DNA from: DATHGT01 sp035317605
Lineage (GTDB): Bacteria; Methylomirabilota; Methylomirabilia; Rokubacteriales; CSP1-6
Length of the DNA stretch: 25,478 nt
Direction of reading: 5' to 3'
NCBI GenBank assembly: GCA_035317605.1
Contig: DATHGT010000146.1
Coordinates: 1-25,478, forward strand
In this document: piece after piece, positions 15,266 to 21,296 of the stretch
Layout of the letters: each line of letters begins with the position of its first letter
How positions within the stretch are numbered: position 1 is the stretch's first letter
The notes under the pieces: model-generated
Told to the model about the DNA's origin: nothing
Database searches by the model: none
Seen by the model: the letters and a program-made list of their open reading frames with translations, nothing else
Position numbers and translations under genes: made by a program

Positions 15266-15631
15266 TCATTCCGGCTTTTTCGTGGACAGCGCGCGCTGGA
15301 CCATGCAACCGACCTGACCCTTCATGGTGCCGGTGACGATGCGGACGTGGGCCATGTCCTGGCATTCGGCGTCGTCGAGCAGCTCGACTTCGGTGCCGTG
15401 GCCGATCTTGCCGACCTTGGGGACGATGCCGCCAACGCCGACCTCGCACCATTCGCGCTCGTCGCGGCCGGCGAGGAGCGCGCGCGCGCAGTTGACCGAC
15501 GCGGTGTAGCTCGTCCACAGCGTGAACTCGGTGGGCGACTCCGGCGTCACCACCACGTAGCGTTTCTCGCCGGCCACCGCGGGGGCGGCGGCGAGCGAGG
15601 CGACGACCAGGACGATCACGACCGCGCGCAT
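15266..15631 (-). CDS. Small exported protein with four cysteines, possibly SH3-like
   Basis: A 121-aa protein. Residues 1-20 are a typical signal peptide (MRAVVIVLVVASLAAAPAVA). The mature part has four Cys (in NCARAL, WCEVG, ECQDM and GCMVQ), consistent with two disulfides in the periplasm. The end, GTEVELLDDAECQDMAHVRIVTGTMKGQVGCMVQRALS, resembles the 'G-x-KG-x-V' closing strand of bacterial SH3 domains, but the match is weak and I do not assign a function. An AAAGGAGA ribosome-binding site upstream of ATG 15631 favours this start over the longer frame at 15658. The upstream neighbour at 15694 is divergent, with 62 nt between them; the amidohydrolase starts 58 nt downstream. Confidence 0.75.
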   Translation of the reverse strand: MRAVVIVLVVASLAAAPAVAGEKRYVVVTPESPTEFTLWTSYTASVNCARALLAGRDEREWCEVGVGGIVPKVGKIGHGTEVELLDDAECQDMAHVRIVTGTMKGQVGCMVQRALSTKKPE

Positions 15632-15677
15632 GTGAGGTCTCCTTTGATCAGCGGGCAATTCTCGATGGTCTTCGGAT

Positions 15678-15686
15678 TGCTATCAT
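15678..15686 (+). promoter_or_regulatory. Extended -10 promoter close to the ATG of the 15694 gene
   Basis: TG-n-TATCAT (15678-15686) with only 7 nt to ATG 15694, so the predicted transcript would begin at or within a base or two of the start codon (leaderless). No clear -35 box and no Shine-Dalgarno sequence are seen. Confidence 0.45.
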
Positions 15687-15693
15687 AGCGGTC

Positions 15694-16119
15694 ATGACTA
15701 TCTTGCTGAGCGCCATGCTGGTCGTCGGCTTGATCGTGGTCACCCCCGGGCCAGCCGCGTCCGGGGGCGGCGAGCGCCATTCCGGGACCGTCGTGTCCGT
15801 CGATCAGGCGACACGAACGCTCGTGATCCAGGAGCTGATCGAGGACGGCCGCCCGCGCCGGCTGGAGGTGCGGGTGCCGGCGGGCACGGCCATCGTGTAC
15901 TCCGAGCGCATCCCGGACGAACAGGTGACCCGTCTCGATTCGCCGTTCAACGACCGGCGCGTCGACTTCGCCGACGTGCGCCCGGGCGACTTCGTCGTCG
16001 TGGAGGGCGCCGCGCGGGGCGGGTCGGCGACCGCGCGCATCGTGGTGGTGACGTTGCGTGCGGGCTCGGCGGCCGCCAGTCCGGCCGCGGCCATGCCAGG
16101 AGCGCCGTCCCGTCGCTAA
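15694..16119 (+). CDS. Exported small beta-rich protein of unknown function (DUF5666-like)
   Basis: A 141-aa protein. Residues 1-22 (MTILLSAMLVVGLIVVTPGPAA) look like a signal peptide, with cleavage around PAASG. The body HSGTVVSVDQATRTLVIQELI, then RRLEVRVPAGTAIVYSER and DFADVRPGDFVVVEGAARGG, has the 'G-x-V-x-x-V-D-x-x-x-x-T-x-x-V' rhythm of small OB-like or DUF5666 domains. The C-terminus is Ala/Pro/Ser-rich and probably disordered. A function cannot be assigned. The gene stands alone: it is divergent from the small Cys-containing exported protein and separated by 51 nt and a new promoter from the next gene. Confidence 0.72.
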   Translation: MTILLSAMLVVGLIVVTPGPAASGGGERHSGTVVSVDQATRTLVIQELIEDGRPRRLEVRVPAGTAIVYSERIPDEQVTRLDSPFNDRRVDFADVRPGDFVVVEGAARGGSATARIVVVTLRAGSAAASPAAAMPGAPSRR

Positions 16120-16152
16120 AGTCGGCCACTCCTTTCTCGGCCCCGAGCGGTC

Positions 16153-16161
16153 TGGTATGAT
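16153..16161 (+). promoter_or_regulatory. Extended -10 promoter for the 16171-18122 cassette
   Basis: TG-n-TATGAT at 16153-16161, 9 nt before ATG 16171. The expected transcription start (about 16168) leaves almost no 5' leader, and no Shine-Dalgarno sequence is present. The -35 region is not recognisable, as is normal for extended -10 promoters. Confidence 0.45.
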
Positions 16162-16170
16162 CGCCGCACG

Positions 16171-16389
16171 ATGGCACCTGGGCTGCGCGACCTCGTCGGG
16201 CGGGCGATGATCGATCCGGAATTCATGGCCGATCTCGAGCGATCGCCGGATACCGTGCTGGCGAAGTTCCAGCTCAGCGCCGACGAGACGACGGCCGTCC
16301 GCCAGGCCATCCGGCATCTGGCCCAGACCCCCCCGAACAAGCGAGCTCGCGAGCTCCACACCGCCCTCATCCGTCGCGTCTCGACCTGA
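16171..16389 (+). CDS. 72-aa NHLP-clan-like small protein (Os1348/Franean1_4349-type)
   Basis: A short all-helical protein: LRDLVGRAMIDPEFMADLERSPDTVLAKFQLSADETTAVRQAIRHLA, then a basic tail PPNKRARELHTALIRRVST. The pattern 'L-x-x-hydrophobic-GRA-x-x-D-x-x-F-x-x-x-L-x-x-P-x-x-x-L-x-x-(F/Y)-x-L-(S/T)-x-(E/D)-E' matches, to my eye, the small Os1348/Franean1_4349 proteins related to nitrile-hydratase-like leader peptides (NHLP clan), which are putative RiPP precursors or protein-recognition modules. There is no Cys and no double-Gly cleavage site, and the tail is Arg-rich, so a classical modified core is not obvious. The stop is 9 nt before the cNMP-binding gene, so the two are likely one transcript. 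Confidence 0.7.
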   Translation: MAPGLRDLVGRAMIDPEFMADLERSPDTVLAKFQLSADETTAVRQAIRHLAQTPPNKRARELHTALIRRVST

Positions 16390-16398
16390 GATCGGCGC

Positions 16399-16902
16399 GT
16401 GGCATCGAAGGCCGCCGAAACCGCGGACTTCATCAAGACCGTCCGCCTGTTCCGCGAATTCAACGAACCCGAGTTGCTGGCGCTCACCGGTCGTCTGCGC
16501 GAGCGCCGGCTGCGCCGGGGACAGGTATTGTTCCGCGAGGGTGACGAGGGCGAGGAGATGTTCCTGGTCCGCGAGGGCTCCATCCTCGTCTCCAAGGCGG
16601 TGAAGGGGAACGTCGAGCAGATCCTGGCCCGCTTCGGCCGGGGCGATTTCTTCGGCGAGATGAGCCTGTTCGACCGCTCGCCACGCTCGGCGACCATCCA
16701 GGCGGAAACGGAGACCGAGCTGCTGGCCCTCGATCGCGACAATCTCAACGGGCTCATCCAGGTGAACCCGCGCGCGGCCGCCGCCTTCTTCCACGGCCTC
16801 GTGCAGGTCTTCATCGAGCGCCTGCGCACCTCGGGCGAGCTGGTCGCGGAGATCACGCGCTGGGGCCTCGAGGCGACCGGGCTCGACATGGAGTCGCGGT
16901 GA
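16399..16902 (+). CDS. Cyclic nucleotide-binding domain protein without DNA-binding domain
   Basis: A 167-aa protein with a CAP_ED domain at about 13-130: LFREFNEPELLALTGRLRERRLRRGQVLFREGDEGEEMFLVREGSI, then phosphate-binding cassette FFGEMSLFDRSPRSATI with E87 and R96 intact, so cAMP or cGMP binding is plausible. After the hinge helix (about 123-155) the protein ends; there is no winged-helix HTH, unlike Crp/Fnr regulators. It is therefore more likely a ligand-responsive partner or adaptor than a transcription factor. The GTG start at 16399 is the one that fits the 9-nt spacing. The TGA overlaps the GTG of the next gene (GTGA), indicating coupled translation and probable physical or functional partnership with it. 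Confidence 0.88.
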   Translation: MASKAAETADFIKTVRLFREFNEPELLALTGRLRERRLRRGQVLFREGDEGEEMFLVREGSILVSKAVKGNVEQILARFGRGDFFGEMSLFDRSPRSATIQAETETELLALDRDNLNGLIQVNPRAAAAFFHGLVQVFIERLRTSGELVAEITRWGLEATGLDMESR

Positions 16903-18122
16903 CCGACGCGTCCATTCCGCGGCGGGCCAAGATCGAGCTGCTCGTCCGTCGTGACGACGAGAGCTTCGAGATCCAGGAGGTCTCCAGCTCGGCGGCCTGG
17001 GTGCAGATGCGTCCCACCCGCGTCGCCGTCGAGACCTTCGAGCTGGCCGAGCTGGCCTCGCGCCTCAGCCGCGAGCCGAGCTTCATCCTCAAGAACCGCA
17101 AGACCGAGCGCTTTTTGATCATCTCGGAGCCGGAGCGGTTCCTGTGGGACCAGATGGACGGCCACACCTCGCTCCAGGAGATGGCGACCGCCTACGTGCT
17201 GAAGTACGGGCAGTTCAACTTCGACGTCATTCCCGCCCTCGTGCGCAAGCTCCAGAAGGCGCAGCTCTTGACCCTGGAGCCGGCCTCGCGCCTGCGCCGG
17301 GTGCTAGCCAGGAACCGCCAGCAGCGCGTGCTCCGCGCGGCGGAGATGACGCTGTTCGCGCTGGAGCGGATCAACGTCTCCAGCCGGCGCGTGCAGCCGA
17401 TGTTCCGCCGGCTCTACCGCTGGGGCGGGTTCGTGCTGTTCACGCCGGCGGCCCTGGTGCTGTCCGTGCTTTTCGGTCTCGTCGGGATCGTCGCCGCGGT
17501 GCGGCTCTGGCAGAGCGCCGACGCCATCGCCTCGGGCTTCGGCGGCCACGCGCTGCTCGCCCTCGTCTCCGTCAAGCTGCTGCTGCTGGCCACCCTGGCC
17601 ATCCACCAGCTCGTCCACGGGCTGGCCCTCGTTCACTACGGCCGGCAGGTCAGGGAGTTCGGCTTCACGTTCCTCCACGGGATCCTGCCCACGTTCTACG
17701 TCGACGTCACCGACATCTTCATGGCCTCGCGGCGGGCTCGCGTGGTCACCGCGGTGTCGGGCACCGTGGTGCACCTCGTCCTGGGATCCCTATGGTTCCT
17801 GGTGGCGCTCCAGGCCGGGCCCGGCTTCTTCCGGGCCTTCGCGGCGGCGTCGGGCATCATCCAGTTCCAGACGTTCGTGATCGCCCTCTATCCGTTCTGC
17901 TTCATCGAGATGGACGGCTATCACGTGCTGGTCGACGCGCTCGGGGTCCCCACCCTCAAGAGCGACGCGCTCCACTACGTGGGTCGGCTCCTGCGGGGGG
18001 CGGCGCCGGTGCGGTGGTCGCGCGAAGCCGCCCTCTACCTCGGCTACGTGACGCTCTCCACGCTGTCGGTGGCCGGCTTCGTCGCCTTCAACGTCATCCT
18101 GATCATTCACGCCACGAGCTGA
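16899..18122 (+). CDS. PqqD-like domain fused to M50-like membrane metalloprotease homologue with HQxxH
   Basis: A 407-aa protein. Residues about 70-125 (ERFLIISEPERFLWDQMDGHTSLQEMATAYVL, then VIPALVRKLQKAQLL) resemble a PqqD-type RiPP-recognition element. Residues about 175-405 are a polytopic membrane domain of the 'peptide zinc metalloprotease' (M50/YydH-like) family: HQLVHGLALVHYG (236-248), FLHGILPTFYVDVTDIF (258-274, family hallmark) and ALYPFCFIEMDGYHVLVDALG (329-349) holding the third-ligand Asp (D339). The catalytic Glu of HExxH is Gln (Q237, codon CAG 17607-17609). Zn binding may persist, but proteolysis is doubtful. GTG 16899 overlaps the cNMP gene stop. Homologues occur in RiPP and exporter clusters; no ABC transporter, radical SAM or YcaO gene is present here. 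Confidence 0.85.
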   Translation: MTDASIPRRAKIELLVRRDDESFEIQEVSSSAAWVQMRPTRVAVETFELAELASRLSREPSFILKNRKTERFLIISEPERFLWDQMDGHTSLQEMATAYVLKYGQFNFDVIPALVRKLQKAQLLTLEPASRLRRVLARNRQQRVLRAAEMTLFALERINVSSRRVQPMFRRLYRWGGFVLFTPAALVLSVLFGLVGIVAAVRLWQSADAIASGFGGHALLALVSVKLLLLATLAIHQLVHGLALVHYGRQVREFGFTFLHGILPTFYVDVTDIFMASRRARVVTAVSGTVVHLVLGSLWFLVALQAGPGFFRAFAAASGIIQFQTFVIALYPFCFIEMDGYHVLVDALGVPTLKSDALHYVGRLLRGAAPVRWSREAALYLGYVTLSTLSVAGFVAFNVILIIHATS

Positions 18123-18151
18123 GTCGGAGGGGGACGGCGTCCCCCTCCGAC
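18123..18151. terminator. Bidirectional hairpin between convergent genes
   Basis: A perfect 13-bp inverted repeat, GTCGGAGGGGGAC (18123-18135) and GTCCCCCTCCGAC (18139-18151), with a GGC loop. It fills most of the 36-nt gap between the stop of the PqqD/M50-like gene and the stop of the haloperoxidase-like gene. There is no T-run on either strand, so it is either a GC-only or factor-assisted terminator or a 3'-end stabiliser. Confidence 0.6.
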
Positions 18152-18158
18152 CGGCCGT

Positions 18159-19730
18159 CTACTTCGCCGGCGTGGCCGTCCCCTCGAAGTACGCCCGGTA
18201 TTTCGGCCAGCTGAACATCGCGATGCGGCGGCCGAGGATCAGCCCTTCCTCGTTGTCGACGCGAACGTGGTAGCCCCCGAGCAGGCGAGAGAGCGCGGCC
18301 ATCTCCGCGGTGGCCGTGAAGCTGTGCAGCTCCAGCCGCACGACCCTGGACTCGGAGACGTCGGTCGCCGGCTTCCCGTGGTGCGCCTGCATCTGCGCCG
18401 ACGTGAAATCGCCCTCGGTCAGATATCCCGCCTGCTGGAACGCGACGGCGCCGTAGCGGTCACTGCCGGTGAACAGTTCCAGCGTCCGGGCGGCGGCGCC
18501 GCTGGCCGTGGCGTGGCCCGAGATGTATCCGGGAAACGGCGGCGTGACGAAGCTCCGCGGCGAATAGGGCCGCCACTCCTCGGCGGCGATCGTCATGGTG
18601 CCCTTGCCCGGCCCGGCCCAGCCTTCGATCTGCTTGCCCTTGTAGTAGAGCTGCGCCCACCAGTACGGCCGGCTGTTGTCGTAGGTGCGCTTGGTTTCCC
18701 AGCACGCGATGAACGCGTCCATCACGACGTTGCCCACCGCGAAGAAGAGCTTGATGTCCTGATCCAGGGTGTGGCGGTCGCGGCGCGACACGTCCTGCGC
18801 GAACTGCAGCCAGTGTCCGGACTGGCCGGTCGAGCGCGGGCCCTCCCGCATGAACTCGATGACGGCTTTCTGCTCGAGCGTGAGGTTGGCGTTGACCCGC
18901 ACCGCCTCCTCGATGTCCCGGCTCAGCGCCTCGGATCCCCACTTGGGCGGCTCGGGGGCACGGAACTGGTCGGAGCGATCGAGGCCGAACGTCTTGATCC
19001 GCCCCCATTGCGGGCCGAGAAATCCCGGCGACACCGTGCCCCCCTTGCCGTCGTCGAAGGGGATGGGGAACCATCGCACCGGATCCGTGATGTTGGCGGC
19101 GGTGTTCACGGGCTTGTATCCGGTGTAGTCGGAGTAGGGCTTGCCGTCGCCGCCGGGCTCGTCGCCGAGCTGGTTGGCGCCGTCGCGGCGGCGATAGGCG
19201 ATGAGGGCGTTGGCGGCGACGTTGCCGACGCCTTCCGGCGTGCGCACGTCGGTGGTGACGTTGGCGGGATCGAAGCCGCGCGCCTTGAACTGTTCGCGGA
19301 TCCAGTCGGCGTCCTCGTCGTAGACGAAGAGCAGCGCGCGGTACGTCGCGTAGGCGATGGCCTTTTCCTTGTTGGCCTGGGTGCGCTCCGCCTTGGGCCG
19401 GCGCAGCTTGCCCCCGAGGCGCGTACCGACCGCCTTGTCGTCGTAGGCCGCCCAGGCATCGTACATGGCGGTGAGCACGATCGCGTCCGTGCGCGACAGC
19501 ACGGTGGGGCGCGGCTTGTTGCGCACCGCGTCCCGGCCCGACGCTTCCAGCGTGAAGTCGAGCCATCGGTAGGCGGCGGTGGGCTTGAAGTCCGCTGCCG
19601 GCATGCGGTGCACCAGGGTTGCGCTGGAGAGCGGCACGAAGACCTGGCCCGTATCCTTGGAAATCTCCTGTGCCGCCGCCGCCGATCCGGCGAGCAGCAC
19701 GCCCGTCAACGCCACCATGAACTTGCGCAT
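18159..19730 (-). CDS. Exported vanadium-dependent haloperoxidase family protein (PAP2-like)
   Basis: A 523-aa protein with a signal peptide (MRKFMVALTGVLLAGSAAAA, cleavage near residue 20). The vanadate/phosphate-binding set of the VHPO/PAP2 superfamily is complete and correctly spaced: K347 and R354 (7 apart) in KRTYDNSRPYW, H406 in PPFPGYISGHATASG, and R482 and H488 (6 apart) in SRLLGGYH. The tail VDNEEGLILGRRIA is also typical. These spacings equal those of Curvularia chloroperoxidase (K353/R360, H404, R490/H496). It could be a haloperoxidase or an acid phosphatase; sequence alone does not separate them. A GGGAG-type ribosome-binding site precedes ATG 19730. Export to the periplasm is predicted. 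Confidence 0.9.
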   Translation of the reverse strand: MRKFMVALTGVLLAGSAAAAQEISKDTGQVFVPLSSATLVHRMPAADFKPTAAYRWLDFTLEASGRDAVRNKPRPTVLSRTDAIVLTAMYDAWAAYDDKAVGTRLGGKLRRPKAERTQANKEKAIAYATYRALLFVYDEDADWIREQFKARGFDPANVTTDVRTPEGVGNVAANALIAYRRRDGANQLGDEPGGDGKPYSDYTGYKPVNTAANITDPVRWFPIPFDDGKGGTVSPGFLGPQWGRIKTFGLDRSDQFRAPEPPKWGSEALSRDIEEAVRVNANLTLEQKAVIEFMREGPRSTGQSGHWLQFAQDVSRRDRHTLDQDIKLFFAVGNVVMDAFIACWETKRTYDNSRPYWWAQLYYKGKQIEGWAGPGKGTMTIAAEEWRPYSPRSFVTPPFPGYISGHATASGAAARTLELFTGSDRYGAVAFQQAGYLTEGDFTSAQMQAHHGKPATDVSESRVVRLELHSFTATAEMAALSRLLGGYHVRVDNEEGLILGRRIAMFSWPKYRAYFEGTATPAK

Positions 19731-19877
19731 GATTTTCTCCCTTGCCCCACGAGGGGCTGGCGAACACGCCCGTCAACGACCGTGAAGCGATCCAAGTGCC
19801 GTTCGAGGGAACGGCGACCCAGGATAGTCAGCAATCCGTCAGGTCGCCAGCGAGATCTGCCGACTCATCGGTGATTC

Positions 19878-21233
19878 TCACGGTTGATCCGACGCGGTAT
19901 CGGCGATGAGGCATTCGACGGCTTCGGCGATTCGCTTCGCGTCGTCGGGGTGCGTGGCCGGCCGATCGGTCTCGGCGAGGACGCGGGCCTGGGATTCCGG
20001 TGGCAACGACGCGAGTCGGGATTGCGCGCGGGCGCGGAGGGGATCGGCGACCAGGTGGGCGATCTCGGCGACGGCGGCGAGGCCCAGCGCGAGACGTTCG
20101 GCGCGCGTCGAAGCGGCGCGCACGCGACGTCCGAGCGCTTGACGGTAGACGTGCGAGACGTTCAGCCGCGTGCGCTCGACGGCGACGAGGTCCCCGTCCA
20201 GCGTCGCCCAGTGAAGCGTGCACGTCCGAGCGATGTCCCTGACGAAGCGCGCGAGCGGGGCGGCGCCGAGGGCGGCGGCGATCGAGGCGACGCCGTCGCG
20301 GACCGCGTCGGGGATCGCGCGGGACGGCAGTACGCGCAGCGGCGGCGCGACGAATTCGACGTCAGCGCCCTCGGGGTCGAGACGCAGGTGGTCTTCGAGC
20401 GGCTCGCCGAGCGCCCACAGCGAGCAGACGACACCGCCGTCGGCGTCGCGAACGCGTCGGGGCGCGTGACGGTGAACGTCCTGCCAGTCCGGACGGTGAT
20501 AGGCGCGCGCTCGCCACGTGACCTTCTCCACGCGCCCGCGCAGGTTGACGGTCACCCCGGGCGCCGGGCACGCGCGCTCGTGGGGCGCCGGGATCCAGTC
20601 GAGCCGGCCGGCCATGAACGCGGCGAGGGGATCGGCCTCCGTCGTGTGATAGCGGAACGACTCGAGCAGGGTGAGGAAGAGCTGCTCCGTCGGGTACGGG
20701 CCGCGATATTCGAGGCGCGGGCGGCCCGCGTCGGCGGCGAGGGCGGCGATGAGATTCAGCACCGCCACGCCCGCTCCCGGCGGCAGCCGGGCCGGCTCCA
20801 GCAACACCGGGATACGGTCGACGGCGCCGTAGTCGAGCGATTCGAAGAGCGTCAGGGGAGCCTGAGCGCCGGCCGACGGATGCGCGGCGTGCCAGAGGCG
20901 ATCGCACAGCCCCCACGGCGGCTCGTAGGCGGCGCGGGGCTCGATCATCACCCACGAATCGTCGGTGATCCTGATCCACGCGTGGCCGAGCCCGCCGTCG
21001 CCGTTCCAGCGAAGCGTGGTGAGGACGGCGCCACGGCGATCCAGCTCGAGCACGCGCCGCGACGAGCCGAGGGCGCGCGGCTCCCGGACCACGCGCGTGT
21101 CATGGGGTTCGACGTCGACGGCCAGGGAATCGTCACCGTCCGCCGCCAGCCGCTCTCGCAGCCACGCGAGAGTCAGCGGATCGGCGGGATCGGAGAGCCA
21201 CGCCCGGAGGCGGCCCGCGTCCCTCGCGTTCAC
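19878..21233 (-). CDS. Conserved-looking cytosolic protein of unknown function (451 aa)
   Basis: I do not recognise this family. No signal peptide or TM helix is visible. Notable stretches are GLGHAWIRITDDSWVMIEPRAAYEPPWGLCDRLWHA (a His-Ala-Trp and Trp-rich segment faintly like a transglutaminase-type or peptidase core), LEYRGPYPTEQLFLTLLESFRYHTTEADPLAAFMAGRLDWIPAPHE, and a helical C-terminal third. Composition and third-position GC fit real coding sequence, and the frame is uninterrupted. A TTG start at 21293 would overlap the divergent amidase start. GTG 21233 is preferred because TATCAT on the minus strand (21246-21241) lies 7 nt before it, suggesting a leaderless transcript. It ends 147 nt before the haloperoxidase-like start on the same strand. 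Confidence 0.7.
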   Translation of the reverse strand: MNARDAGRLRAWLSDPADPLTLAWLRERLAADGDDSLAVDVEPHDTRVVREPRALGSSRRVLELDRRGAVLTTLRWNGDGGLGHAWIRITDDSWVMIEPRAAYEPPWGLCDRLWHAAHPSAGAQAPLTLFESLDYGAVDRIPVLLEPARLPPGAGVAVLNLIAALAADAGRPRLEYRGPYPTEQLFLTLLESFRYHTTEADPLAAFMAGRLDWIPAPHERACPAPGVTVNLRGRVEKVTWRARAYHRPDWQDVHRHAPRRVRDADGGVVCSLWALGEPLEDHLRLDPEGADVEFVAPPLRVLPSRAIPDAVRDGVASIAAALGAAPLARFVRDIARTCTLHWATLDGDLVAVERTRLNVSHVYRQALGRRVRAASTRAERLALGLAAVAEIAHLVADPLRARAQSRLASLPPESQARVLAETDRPATHPDDAKRIAEAVECLIADTASDQP

Positions 21234-21240
21234 GAGTCGG

Positions 21241-21250
21241 ATGATACAAT
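21241..21250. promoter_or_regulatory. Overlapping divergent -10 elements (bidirectional promoter)
   Basis: ATGATACAAT contains TG-n-TACAAT on the plus strand (hexamer 21245-21250) and TATCAT on the minus strand (21246-21241). The plus-strand element is 7 nt from GTG 21258 and the minus-strand element is 7 nt from GTG 21233, so both predicted transcripts would start at a GTG. Transcription in the two directions would compete for the same bases. Confidence 0.5.
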
Positions 21251-21257
21251 CCCGGCC

Positions 21258-21296
21258 GTGCCCGCGAAGTTCGAGGTTTTCCCGTCGCTCCAATGA
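21258..21296 (+). CDS. Possible 12-codon leaderless upstream ORF overlapping the amidase start
   Basis: GTG 21258 opens a 12-residue frame (V/MPAKFEVFPSLQ) whose TGA overlaps ATG 21293 of the amidase as ATGA. It lies one turn after the predicted transcription start, and the amidase ATG has no Shine-Dalgarno sequence, so reinitiation from this ORF would explain amidase translation. Very short, and may be chance; no homology can be claimed. Confidence 0.3.
   Translation: MPAKFEVFPSLQ

Noticed and set aside
19698..19778. A 14-nt direct repeat, CACGCCCGTCAACG, at 19698-19711 and 19765-19778
   Set aside because: Two copies only, one inside the haloperoxidase signal-peptide codons; no further structure, so probably chance or a small local duplication without clear function.
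19884..21296. 470-codon plus-strand frame ending just over the amidase start
   Set aside because: Shadow of the unknown 451-aa protein; only its final 12 codons after GTG 21258 were kept as a possible short upstream ORF.
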